A DNA stretch of 64,000 nucleotides from an uncultured Eubacteriales bacterium (GTDB lineage: Bacteria > Bacillota > Clostridia > Peptostreptococcales > Anaerovoracaceae): assembly GCA_902795135.1 (NCBI GenBank), contig CADBJW010000004.1, positions 1-64,000 of the forward strand. The letters run 5' to 3'. The notes under the pieces were generated by a model. It saw only the letters and a program-made list of their open reading frames with translations. It was not told the origin of the DNA and made no database searches. This document shows, piece by piece, positions 15,307 through 23,495 of the stretch. Position 1 is the first letter of the stretch. Every line of letters begins with the position of its first letter. The position numbers were made by a program, and so were the translations under genes.

Positions 15307-17544
15307 ATGTCAGATTTAAAATTCGAACCTAATGAAAAATTAAACATAAAAGAGATTCTGAAGGATCTTGACAAGTATGAACCGAGAAGAAGAGGCTGGC
15401 ACTGGAGAGAGCCTGCACCAGGACTCAAAATGGGACCGTTTGAATATCATGATTGTTCCAAGCCTTTGAAGAACAGCGTAGGACTTCCTCCTGCAAAGTA
15501 CTTTGAAGACGTTGACCCACAGCCATTGCCTGTTATTACAACAGAAATCGCTTCTGGTAGATTCGAAGACGATATCAGAAGAATGAGAATGGGCGCATAC
15601 CATGGTGCTGACCACCTGATGGTAATCAGACACATGGGACAGTCCCACATCGATGGTCTGATGGAAGGTACTCCACAGGGTATCGGCGGTGTTCCTATCA
15701 CTCGTAAGCAGGTAAGAGCACAGAGAAAAGCATGTGATATCATCGAAGACGAAGTAGGTCGTCCGATCAACTATCACTCCTACGTATCCGGCGTAGCTGG
15801 TCCTGACGTTGCTGTAATGTTCGCAGAAGAAGGCGTAAACGGAGCCCACCAGGACCCTCAGTACAACGTACTGTATAGAGACATCAACGCAATCCGTTCA
15901 TTCGTAGACGCATGCGAATCAAAGAAAATCATGGCATGGGCTGGAATGCTTCAGATCGATGGTGCTCATAATGCAAACGCTACAGCAAGAGATGCATGGA
16001 AAGTAATGCCGGAACTGATCGTTCAGCACTCCATCAACTCAAGATTTTCAGAAAAGGTCGGCATCAGCCCGGATCTGATTTCACTGTCAACCGTACCTCC
16101 AACGGCTGTTCCTGGTCCTCTGATGTACTATGACCTGCCGTATGCAGTTGCTTTGAGAGACATTTGCGGTAAATATAAGATGAGATGCCAGCAGAATACA
16201 AAGTATATCTGCTCCTCAGCAAGAGAAGCTACAGTAACTCACGTTTTGGATATGTTCATTTCCAAGCTGACTTCCGTAGACATTCAGTCAACCATCACTC
16301 CTGACGAAGGAAGAAACGTTCCATGGCACATCTACAACATCGAAGCCTGCGATAATGCAAAGCAGACTCTGATCGGCTTGGATGGTCTGATGGAAATGGT
16401 TGAACTGAAGAAAGACGGTCCGCTCAGAGAAAACGCCAGAGAGATCAAAGAAAGAGCTCTCCTGTTCATGGAAGAAATGGTTGAAGCCGGTGGATACTTC
16501 AACGCAGTTGAAGCAGGATTCTTCGTTGACTCCGGTAAATATCCTGAAAGAAACGGCGACGGAATCGCTCGTAAGCTGGACGGCGGCGTAGGCTATGGAT
16601 ACATCTTCGAAAGAGAAGACGACTACATGGCTCCTGTAACTGCACACTTCGGTTACAACAACGTTGAACAGTACGGTGGAGATCCGGAAGATCCTGCTGC
16701 ACTGATCGGCGGATGTACTTTTGAAGACAGAAGCAAGATCGTTTACATCGACGAACTCGACGAAGAAGACAATGTAAACGTAAGACTTGAAAAGGTTGCA
16801 AAATATCACAACGGCGAAGCGATCATTCCAGAAGTTGAATGGTGCGGCGATGGTATCATCCTGCTGACAATGTGCATTCCTACTCACGCTAGAGCTGCTG
16901 AAGCAGTTGCTCTGGAAATCGGACACAGACTCGGCCTGGAAGATCCAGTTGTAATCAGTAAGGAAGTTCTCCAGCAGGCAGAAGGAACCAGAATTGAAAT
17001 GAAGGGTAAAGTTCCATTTGATATCGATCCTTCAACACTCGAAATCCCTGCACCACCACATCACCAGCCGGATGCAGTTCTTTACAAAGAATTCGAAGAG
17101 CATCCAATGGTAGTTGTATGCGGAACCGTTGGAAACGACGAACACTCTGTAGGTCTGCGTGAGATCATCAACATCAAGCACGGCGGAATCGAAAAGTGGG
17201 GCGTAAAGGTTAACTACCTCGGCACATCCGTACCTGTTGAAAAACTGGTTGACGCTGCTGTAGAACTGAACGCAAACGCTATCCTGGCTTCCACGATCAT
17301 CTCACATGATAATGTTCACTACAAGAACATGAAGAAGATCAATGAACTGGCAATCGAAAAGGGTATCCGTGACAAGGTTATCATCGCTGCAGGCGGAACA
17401 CAGGTTATTCCTGAAGAAGCTCGTGAAACAGGCATCGATGAAGGCTTTGGCAGAGACTCCCACGGTATCGACGTTGCAACATTCCTTTGTGAAGAAGCAA
17501 TGAGAAGACGTGGAGAAGAACCACCAGAAGTAGAAGCCGAGTAA
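15307..17544 (+). CDS. oraE: D-ornithine 4,5-aminomutase, large subunit
   Basis: The 745-residue OraE subunit carries both cofactors. The N-terminal TIM-barrel part holds substrate and the cobalamin adenosyl group. The C-terminal Rossmann domain has the DxHxxG cobalamin motif as DEHSVG, with His613 as the cobalt ligand. Lys624 in NIKHGG sits 11 residues further on, matching the spacing of the PLP-binding lysine known from the Clostridium sticklandii enzyme. GGAGG precedes the ATG. The C-terminal tail is Glu-rich. It is followed by a hairpin and then the putative reactivase gene. Confidence 0.95.
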   Translation: MSDLKFEPNEKLNIKEILKDLDKYEPRRRGWHWREPAPGLKMGPFEYHDCSKPLKNSVGLPPAKYFEDVDPQPLPVITTEIASGRFEDDIRRMRMGAYHGADHLMVIRHMGQSHIDGLMEGTPQGIGGVPITRKQVRAQRKACDIIEDEVGRPINYHSYVSGVAGPDVAVMFAEEGVNGAHQDPQYNVLYRDINAIRSFVDACESKKIMAWAGMLQIDGAHNANATARDAWKVMPELIVQHSINSRFSEKVGISPDLISLSTVPPTAVPGPLMYYDLPYAVALRDICGKYKMRCQQNTKYICSSAREATVTHVLDMFISKLTSVDIQSTITPDEGRNVPWHIYNIEACDNAKQTLIGLDGLMEMVELKKDGPLRENAREIKERALLFMEEMVEAGGYFNAVEAGFFVDSGKYPERNGDGIARKLDGGVGYGYIFEREDDYMAPVTAHFGYNNVEQYGGDPEDPAALIGGCTFEDRSKIVYIDELDEEDNVNVRLEKVAKYHNGEAIIPEVEWCGDGIILLTMCIPTHARAAEAVALEIGHRLGLEDPVVISKEVLQQAEGTRIEMKGKVPFDIDPSTLEIPAPPHHQPDAVLYKEFEEHPMVVVCGTVGNDEHSVGLREIINIKHGGIEKWGVKVNYLGTSVPVEKLVDAAVELNANAILASTIISHDNVHYKNMKKINELAIEKGIRDKVIIAAGGTQVIPEEARETGIDEGFGRDSHGIDVATFLCEEAMRRRGEEPPEVEAE

Positions 17545-17596
17545 GACGGCGAAGCAAAAGCCGACGAAACAAACGCAAAACGAAACCTGAAACTCG

Positions 17597-17625
17597 GGGC
17601 CGGCCATCTGGCCGGCCCTGTTTGT
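17597..17625 (+). terminator. Weak terminator or attenuator between oraE and the reactivase gene
   Basis: A perfect 9-bp GC stem (17597-17605 with 17610-17618) is followed by TGTTTGTT. It may reduce rather than end transcription, giving less of the downstream protein than of the mutase. Confidence 0.6.
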
Positions 17626-17655
17626 TACAGAAGATTACACTAGAAAGGATCAGAA

Positions 17656-19431
17656 ATGAAAGTTGACGTATTAGTAGCAGAAATTGGCTCAACAACAACG
17701 GTCGTAAATGCCTTTAAGGATATCGACAGCGATAATCCAATCTTTTGGGCCCAGGGCCAGGCACCGACCTCTGTGCTGGAAGGCGATGTTCGAGTTGGTC
17801 TTCAGGGGGCAATCGATGACCTTTGTAAGAAAATGGGCATCGACAGCTTGGAGTACGACGAAATGCTTGCAACGTCATCCGCAGCTGGCGGCCTCAAAAT
17901 GACAGTTCATGGGCTGGTCTATGATATGACGGCCAGAGCAGCCAAAGAAGCAGCTTTAGGCGCAGGCGGAATTATACACTACGTCACGGCGGGGAAGCTG
18001 AGAAGAACGGATCTGGCAAAGATCAAGGAAATTCAGCCGAACCTGATCCTTATCGCAGGCGGCGTCGACTACGGCGAACGAGACACCGCCATTGATAACG
18101 CAGAAAAAATCCGGAGTCTTGGACTCAGGACACCGATCATATATGCGGGCAACGTTGAAAACCAGGAAGAAATGGAACTGATTTTTGACGAAGAGTCCGG
18201 ACAGAAATTATATAACGTAGAAAATGTATACCCGAAGATTGATGACATGAACGTGGAACCATGCCGTAAAGTCATTCAGGATGCCTTTGAAGACCACATC
18301 ACAAACGCTCCGGGAATGGAACACGTCCGGGACATGGTCAACGGTCCGATCGTTCCGACGCCAGGTGCCGTAATGCAGTGCACGAAGCTTTTGAATGACT
18401 GTCTTGGAGAGGTAATGGTCATCGATGTTGGCGGAGCGACCACGGATGTTCATTCCGTCTGCAGGGAGTCCGACAATGTGGCAAGAATCCTGACGGCACC
18501 GGAACCGCTGGCGAAACGTACGGTAGAAGGCGATCTGGGTGTTTATGTCAATCGGATGAAAGTTATCGAATCCATTGGCGAAGAAGAGTTCCGTGAAAAA
18601 GCCGCAGAAGCCGGATTTGATCCAGACAAGACACTGGAAACTTACCGGGCAATTCCGAAAAACGAAGACGAGATCAAGATGGTCGAAATTCTGACGGAAG
18701 AAGCCGTTATGAAAGCGGTGGAACGCCATGCCGGACAAATCCGTTATATATACGGCCCAAGTGGCAGAAGCACAGTGGCGGAAGGTAAGGATCTGACGCC
18801 GGTTAAATACATCGTTGGAACCGGCGGCGCTCTGACGAGACTTCCTCACAGAGTCGATATTATGAGCCGGATCTGTGAGTATGACCAGACAGGAACGAAA
18901 CTGTTCCCGACCAGCCATGCACGCATCGCGGTAGATAATGACTACATCATGGCATCTCTGGGAGTGCTCAGTGTAAAGCACAGGGAAGGCGCCATAAAGC
19001 TTCTCGAAAAATCCCTGGGCTTCAAATTCGTGAAGCCGGAAGAAAACGAATATGGCATCAAATCCACCGCCCAGCAGAGCGAACGGGCTGCAGGTCCTGC
19101 GATTTTGGCGGAAGTGGCCGATGAACTGGCCGAGAAGGACGCCAAGCGGGAAGAGCTCATTCAGCACATCAAGGAATGTGAGGAACAGGGCTACGACATG
19201 ACGGCCTACAAGCTGGACCTTGGGCTGATTACCGAGGAAGAGGCAGAGGCAATCGAAGCAGCAAAAGCCGCGGAAGCGACCGAAAAGGAAGAAGAGCAGA
19301 GAGTGCTTCGTGACCGCGGTATGGTCAGAACCGATGATGTTCTGAAAATGAACAAAGAAGGTCTGCCAACCTGCAACCGCGAGTGTAAGCTTTGCATGCG
19401 TAAAAATTGCAAATTCCGAAAAGAGTGCTAA
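17656..19431 (+). CDS. MutL/GlmL-like protein, probable aminomutase reactivase
   Basis: The 591-residue protein has ASKHA-type features: an N-terminal VLVAEIGSTTTVVNAF phosphate loop, a second loop VIDVGGATTDVHSV, and an adenosine loop VGTGGALTRLP. Members of this family sit beside glutamate mutase and ornithine aminomutase genes and are thought to reactivate the B12 enzyme using ATP. The extreme C-terminus carries five cysteines (573, 577, 580, 585, 591) in a short basic tail that could bind a metal or Fe-S cluster. It is the last gene of the ornithine operon, followed by a strong terminator. Confidence 0.87.
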   Translation: MKVDVLVAEIGSTTTVVNAFKDIDSDNPIFWAQGQAPTSVLEGDVRVGLQGAIDDLCKKMGIDSLEYDEMLATSSAAGGLKMTVHGLVYDMTARAAKEAALGAGGIIHYVTAGKLRRTDLAKIKEIQPNLILIAGGVDYGERDTAIDNAEKIRSLGLRTPIIYAGNVENQEEMELIFDEESGQKLYNVENVYPKIDDMNVEPCRKVIQDAFEDHITNAPGMEHVRDMVNGPIVPTPGAVMQCTKLLNDCLGEVMVIDVGGATTDVHSVCRESDNVARILTAPEPLAKRTVEGDLGVYVNRMKVIESIGEEEFREKAAEAGFDPDKTLETYRAIPKNEDEIKMVEILTEEAVMKAVERHAGQIRYIYGPSGRSTVAEGKDLTPVKYIVGTGGALTRLPHRVDIMSRICEYDQTGTKLFPTSHARIAVDNDYIMASLGVLSVKHREGAIKLLEKSLGFKFVKPEENEYGIKSTAQQSERAAGPAILAEVADELAEKDAKREELIQHIKECEEQGYDMTAYKLDLGLITEEEAEAIEAAKAAEATEKEEEQRVLRDRGMVRTDDVLKMNKEGLPTCNRECKLCMRKNCKFRKEC

Positions 19432-19457
19432 GCATGAAAATCGAATCGAATATAGCG

Positions 19458-19490
19458 AAAAGACCGGTCCCCTTTTAACCGGTCTTTTCT
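19458..19490 (+). terminator. Terminator of the ornithine operon
   Basis: A perfect 11-bp stem (AAAAGACCGGT at 19458-19468 with 19478-19488) ends in a T run. The gap to bioY (19491-19684) contains nothing else I can recognise. Confidence 0.9.
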
Positions 19491-19684
19491 CTCGTCATAA
19501 TCATATTTACTATTGTGAGGAGGTGTAATCATCTGCTGTGATGTTACACATAGATGGAAGGCTGATTGTAGGGAATGAGAAGAAGAAGTTTTTATTTGTT
19601 TTATCTTCAGCCTTCGATGATATAATAACCTCCGTTTATGTTCGCTTATTGCCGTTTATGTGATGATTGTATGAACATTCTAAA

Positions 19685-20251
19685 TCACAGAAATCTTTTG
19701 AGGCGTCTCGCCAGAAGTGTGGCCGCAATGATTTTGAGCGCATCGCCAGGCAGAAACGGGATCACGCACATGGCCATGGAAGCCGCAAGACCAGTATGAG
19801 TTGAAATCATAAACCAAAGGGTTCCCAGGGCATAACAGGCAGCAAGTCCGCAAATCATGGCGAAAACGTAAACGCCGATACTGACCGCGCGAGACTTATC
19901 GCCCTCCCGCAAAAGCACCGCGATCAATAGGCCCGTGATCAGGGAAGCGACAATGTATCCGATGATGTATCCACCGGTCGGCCCTGCCAGAACGCCAAAA
20001 CCGCCTTTAAACTGTGCGAAAACAGGGATGCCAACGGCGCCGGCCAGCGTATAAACGATCTGGCTGATGGGCCCGAATTTTGGACCCAGCAAAGCGCCGG
20101 AAAGGAACACCGCCAGCGTTGCCAGATTCACAGGAACGGGTGTGAATCCCAAAGGAATGGAGATCCAGGCGCAGACCGTCGTTAAGGCGGCAAACAGCCC
20201 GCACAGGGCCATCATGGTTGTTTTACTTTTTTGTACATACTGTGAGTTCAT
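19685..20251 (-). CDS. bioY: BioY biotin transporter, ECF S component
   Basis: The 188-residue membrane protein has about six hydrophobic helices and the BioY hallmark region with GFTPVPVNLATLAVFLSGALLG near the N-terminus and GPTGGYIIGYI in the middle. It binds and imports biotin, alone or with shared energy-coupling components that are not in this window. Its start overlaps the end of birA by four bases (ATGA), so the two are translationally coupled. The context suggests a biotin-scavenging strain that supplies the biotin-dependent decarboxylase encoded nearby. Confidence 0.93.
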   Translation of the reverse strand: MNSQYVQKSKTTMMALCGLFAALTTVCAWISIPLGFTPVPVNLATLAVFLSGALLGPKFGPISQIVYTLAGAVGIPVFAQFKGGFGVLAGPTGGYIIGYIVASLITGLLIAVLLREGDKSRAVSIGVYVFAMICGLAACYALGTLWFMISTHTGLAASMAMCVIPFLPGDALKIIAATLLARRLKRFL

Positions 20252-21291
20252 AATCGAATCGTTACCTCGCCGGTTGTAAGAGTCTCTCGCTCCCCACTCG
20301 TGTAAATCACCTGCAGGCCGCCATCATCATCGATGCCCAATGCTTTTGCGGCAACACCGCCAAGTTCGGAGTTCGGGTCCGAGCGGTATGCCCCCTTAAA
20401 CACCTTGATCTCGCGACCGAGGACAAGGCTTTTATTACGATAAATGTCCAGAAATTCAGGTGATGCCTTACCGATTTGAGCGGTGTACGCCAGAGTATAA
20501 CAAGTGATTCGGGAAGCCAGCAGCGAGATGGCGTTGGTTTTGCCGGGCACATTTCCCAGAGACGCAGCACGGTCCAGATCAACGGCTCCGGCCGTTTTCT
20601 TGAGTTCCTCAGGGAACCCTTCCAGACTGGTGTTCACGCCGATTCCAATCACTAGATTATCTATTTGACCAGACTCAAAATCTGTCATAGCCTCAGTCAG
20701 GATGCCGCATACTTTGCTGCTATCAATATAAATGTCATTTACCCATTTGATGCGGGCATCCTGACTGCAGACTTCTTCGATTGATTTTGCAACAGCCGCT
20801 GCAGCTGCAACTGTAACAAGTACGGATTTGCTGATATCAAAATCAGGCTTTATGATGATGCTCAGATACAGTCCGCTTTCGGGTGAAAAAAAGCTTCTGC
20901 CCAAACGCCCTCTGCCGGCCGTTTGGCGGTTGGCAATCACCACACAACCGCTGGATGCTTTTCCGTCAAGCAAAAGCCGTTTCGCCTCAAGATTGGTCGA
21001 ATCCAGGGAGTCATATACGAAGCTTTTGCAAAAGCTTCGGCCGCTACTGCGCCGGTATTCCTGGGGCAGTGCGTACCGAAAGGATTCTTCGGTAATACTC
21101 TGCCGTTCTGCAGACAACCGGTACCCTTTGTTGGTGACAGCTTCAATGTTGAACCCTTCTTCCCGCAGAGCATTGATTGCCTTCCAAACGGCGGCTCTGG
21201 AAACACCCAGCGAGGCGGATAGCTCTTCGCCGGAAATGTAAGTTCCTCTATTTGAGGACAGGGTTTCTAATACGGTCTCCTTTACGGACAT
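20248..21291 (-). CDS. birA: Bifunctional biotin-protein ligase / biotin repressor
   Basis: The 347-residue protein has an N-terminal winged helix (about 1-60; YISGEELSASLGVSRAAVWKAI), a catalytic domain with the ligase signature NRQTAGRGRLGRSFFSPESG and KWVNDIYIDSSKVCGILTE, and a small C-terminal SH3-like domain. It makes biotinyl-AMP and attaches biotin to carrier lysines, and the DNA-binding domain implies repression of biotin genes. Repeated GTTTACAA half-sites lie just upstream and may be its operator. GAGGTG precedes the ATG. It forms an operon with bioY. Confidence 0.94.
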   Translation of the reverse strand: MSVKETVLETLSSNRGTYISGEELSASLGVSRAAVWKAINALREEGFNIEAVTNKGYRLSAERQSITEESFRYALPQEYRRSSGRSFCKSFVYDSLDSTNLEAKRLLLDGKASSGCVVIANRQTAGRGRLGRSFFSPESGLYLSIIIKPDFDISKSVLVTVAAAAAVAKSIEEVCSQDARIKWVNDIYIDSSKVCGILTEAMTDFESGQIDNLVIGIGVNTSLEGFPEELKKTAGAVDLDRAASLGNVPGKTNAISLLASRITCYTLAYTAQIGKASPEFLDIYRNKSLVLGREIKVFKGAYRSDPNSELGGVAAKALGIDDDGGLQVIYTSGERETLTTGEVTIRL

Positions 21292-21316
21292 GATGCACCT
21301 CGTACATTCATTGGTC

Positions 21317-21364
21317 GTTTACAATTAAAGAGAAATTGTAAACTCGCTACAAATTATTGTAAAC
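21317..21364. promoter_or_regulatory. Candidate BirA operator: three GTTTACAA half-sites
   Basis: GTTTACAATT (21317-21326) faces AATTGTAAAC (21334-21343) as an exact 10-bp inverted repeat with 7 bases between, and another TTGTAAAC lies at 21357-21364. The half-site is that of biotin repressor boxes, but the half-sites point the opposite way from the classical TTGTAAAC-N15-GTTTACAA order. It lies immediately upstream of birA. Confidence 0.55.
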
Positions 21365-21380
21365 AATATAAGATGGTTCG

Positions 21381-23252
21381 TCAACCTTTGAAGGCCTCGT
21401 CATACCACTGCATGATATTTCTCAAGAGCGGTTCGTCCACATTATAGTGGATGTCGCCTACGCGGGAAATCGGCAGGACTTTCGGGGATGTTCCGCTGAT
21501 GAAGGCCGCGTCAAAGGTGTTGATCTGGGAGGTATAGATCGGATCTTCGTGTACCTCGATGCCTTTGCTCTGCAGTATTTCGATGATCTTGCGGCGTGTG
21601 ACGCCTGGCAGGACCTGATGCAGCGGCGAGGTGTAGATTTCCCCGTCACGGATAAAGAATATGTTGGAACGGCTTCCTTCCGTGATCTGCTCGCTTCGAT
21701 CCACCAAAATCACTTCATATAGCTGCTTTGCTTTGATGGCTGCGTCTGTAGCATCCCGCAGAGACTGGTCCATCATTTTGATATGCGGATTCTTTCGTTC
21801 GCCCCGGAAGAGTTCGGTTGGGACGCCTTTTGCATACTGTTCTGCCGATGGATAGTGGGTCGGGTTTAAGTAAAGGGTCGAGTGGCCGCCAACATCAACC
21901 TCTAGTTTGAGGTTGTGATCAAGAATGCGTCCTTCTTCCGCGAGCTCGCGGATACCGTTTTCCAGTTGTTCGTAGGTAAACGGAACGCCCATGCCAATGC
22001 TGCCAAGAGAGTTCTCCAGACGTTCGAAGTGCTCTGGCAAAAACTGCGGTTTGCCGCCAATCAGCCGTACAACTTCATAGACAGAAGGCATATCAAGACC
22101 GCCCTTCATAATGACGGATTTGAAATCCTGTATCGTGTCTTTGACGGTTTCGTTGATTTCACCGAGTGGAATCTGGTCGTAGTTAAAAATCAGATAGATC
22201 TGTCCATCGTGGTTGAGCTGGCTGATGCCGCGAACTTTGATCCCCAGGGAAGCGGCAGAGTCAATCATTCGGTTGGTCATCTCTGCGTACAGTTCTGCCG
22301 TACGGGAGCTACCGCCAGCGCCTTCGTTGATGGTTCTGGCATGGGTGTCGATTTTCAGAATGACGTTTGTACCGGATTGGGCATTGAGAGCCGTCATAAA
22401 GTTGCCGCTTTCACCGTATTCCTGAATGGCGGAAAGGGTTTCGCGCAGCTTCTCTGCATATAGTTTTTTTACCCGCATCAGGTTGGCCTGATACCAGCCT
22501 TCCTTCATGAATCTGGCCAAGGTCAGCTGCTCTGTCTTGGAACAGGTCTGGTCGTATTCCATCTTAAAGGAATCAAAAAGCTTCACCATCGGTTCCGGCA
22601 ATACCATGTAACTGATGCGGACGGCCGGGAAAAGGGTCGGACTAAAAGTGCCCAGGTAAATGACGCGTTTGCCCCGGTCCAGCCCCTGAACGGCCGGAGA
22701 CGTGAGGTCCGCAGAACTGATGGCGCTGTTATAGTCGTCTTCAATAATCAGGCTATCGTTTGCATCCGCCCATTCCAAAAGCTGCTGCCGCCGCTTCGCA
22801 GGCATGACCGCGCCGGTCGGGAACTGATTCTGCGGACAGACGTAAGCAGCAGTACGGATATTGGTCGGTAGTTTTTCAATCTCGATTCCGGTATCGCGAA
22901 CGGGGATGTTGCTGATGCTGAAACCCCAGTCCCGAAAGATATTTCGAACGGGAACATAACCGGGCTCCTCCGTGCAGACGTGTTCGATTCCCAGGGCTTT
23001 GAGAATTCGAGCCAGGTGATTGACCAGCTGCTGTGCGCCAGCACTGATGACCACTTGATTCTGCGTGCAGATCACGCCTCTGGCGCTGTAGAGATAGGAA
23101 GCGATTTCGCTCCTCAGATCCGGCTCGCCTTGACGGTCACTTTCTGTCAGAAGCAGGTCCGGCATCTCAGTCAGGACCTCGGTCATGCACTTTTTCCACT
23201 TGTCAAAGTCAAAGGATTCAGGGTCGGTTTTTAATGAAATCATTTGTTGCAT
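21381..23252 (-). CDS. Fusion of a MocR-like fold-I aminotransferase domain and a fold-IV aminotransferase
   Basis: The 623-residue protein begins with a MocR-type aminotransferase domain (about 1-375) without the usual GntR DNA-binding domain. PLP-site features such as EPGYVP, CPQNQFPTG and IIEDDYN are present, but the Schiff-base position of the GTFSK motif is Pro205 (GTFSPTLFP). The second half (about 380-623) is a branched-chain/D-amino-acid-type aminotransferase, with a likely Schiff-base Lys492 (NPHIK), the EGSRSNIFF motif and LPGVTRRKI. I infer that only the second half is catalytic while the first may bind ligand or PLP. The ATG at 23243 has better spacing to GGAG than the first ATG. 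Confidence 0.85.
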   Translation of the reverse strand: MQQMISLKTDPESFDFDKWKKCMTEVLTEMPDLLLTESDRQGEPDLRSEIASYLYSARGVICTQNQVVISAGAQQLVNHLARILKALGIEHVCTEEPGYVPVRNIFRDWGFSISNIPVRDTGIEIEKLPTNIRTAAYVCPQNQFPTGAVMPAKRRQQLLEWADANDSLIIEDDYNSAISSADLTSPAVQGLDRGKRVIYLGTFSPTLFPAVRISYMVLPEPMVKLFDSFKMEYDQTCSKTEQLTLARFMKEGWYQANLMRVKKLYAEKLRETLSAIQEYGESGNFMTALNAQSGTNVILKIDTHARTINEGAGGSSRTAELYAEMTNRMIDSAASLGIKVRGISQLNHDGQIYLIFNYDQIPLGEINETVKDTIQDFKSVIMKGGLDMPSVYEVVRLIGGKPQFLPEHFERLENSLGSIGMGVPFTYEQLENGIRELAEEGRILDHNLKLEVDVGGHSTLYLNPTHYPSAEQYAKGVPTELFRGERKNPHIKMMDQSLRDATDAAIKAKQLYEVILVDRSEQITEGSRSNIFFIRDGEIYTSPLHQVLPGVTRRKIIEILQSKGIEVHEDPIYTSQINTFDAAFISGTSPKVLPISRVGDIHYNVDEPLLRNIMQWYDEAFKG

Positions 23253-23309
23253 ACTCCGTTTCGATACTTGTTCTTATGTTAAAAATGGTTGTTGTTTCAG
23301 TCTAACGAT

Positions 23310-23338
23310 ATTATAGAACAAGGGGAAGTAATGGTCAA
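23310..23338 (-). promoter_or_regulatory. Sigma-A promoter of the aminotransferase fusion gene
   Basis: On the minus strand, TTGACC (23333-23338) and TATAAT (23310-23315) are 17 bases apart, about 55 bases from the start codon. Confidence 0.75.
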
Positions 23339-23396
23339 TTTCACACAAGGAGAGCTTTGAAGGGGCAAATTATAATGTATACAAGGTTATTTAAGG

Positions 23397-23425
23397 TTGA
23401 AAACTGGCACTTTTTGAGATATATT
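23397..23425 (+). promoter_or_regulatory. Sigma-A promoter of the decarboxylase operon
   Basis: TTGAAA (23397-23402) and TATATT (23420-23425) are separated by 17 bases, about 70 bases upstream of the carboxyltransferase gene. Confidence 0.6.
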
Positions 23426-23495
23426 ATTTGTGGTATGTTATGATTTGATAAATTATTAACGAACCAATATCCAAAATACTAAGGAGGCTATTTTA

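Noticed and set aside
23406..23420. TGGCAC before the decarboxylase operon as a sigma-54 promoter
   Set aside because: The -12 element is missing: TTTTTGAGA follows instead of N5-TTGC. A sigma-A promoter overlaps this segment.
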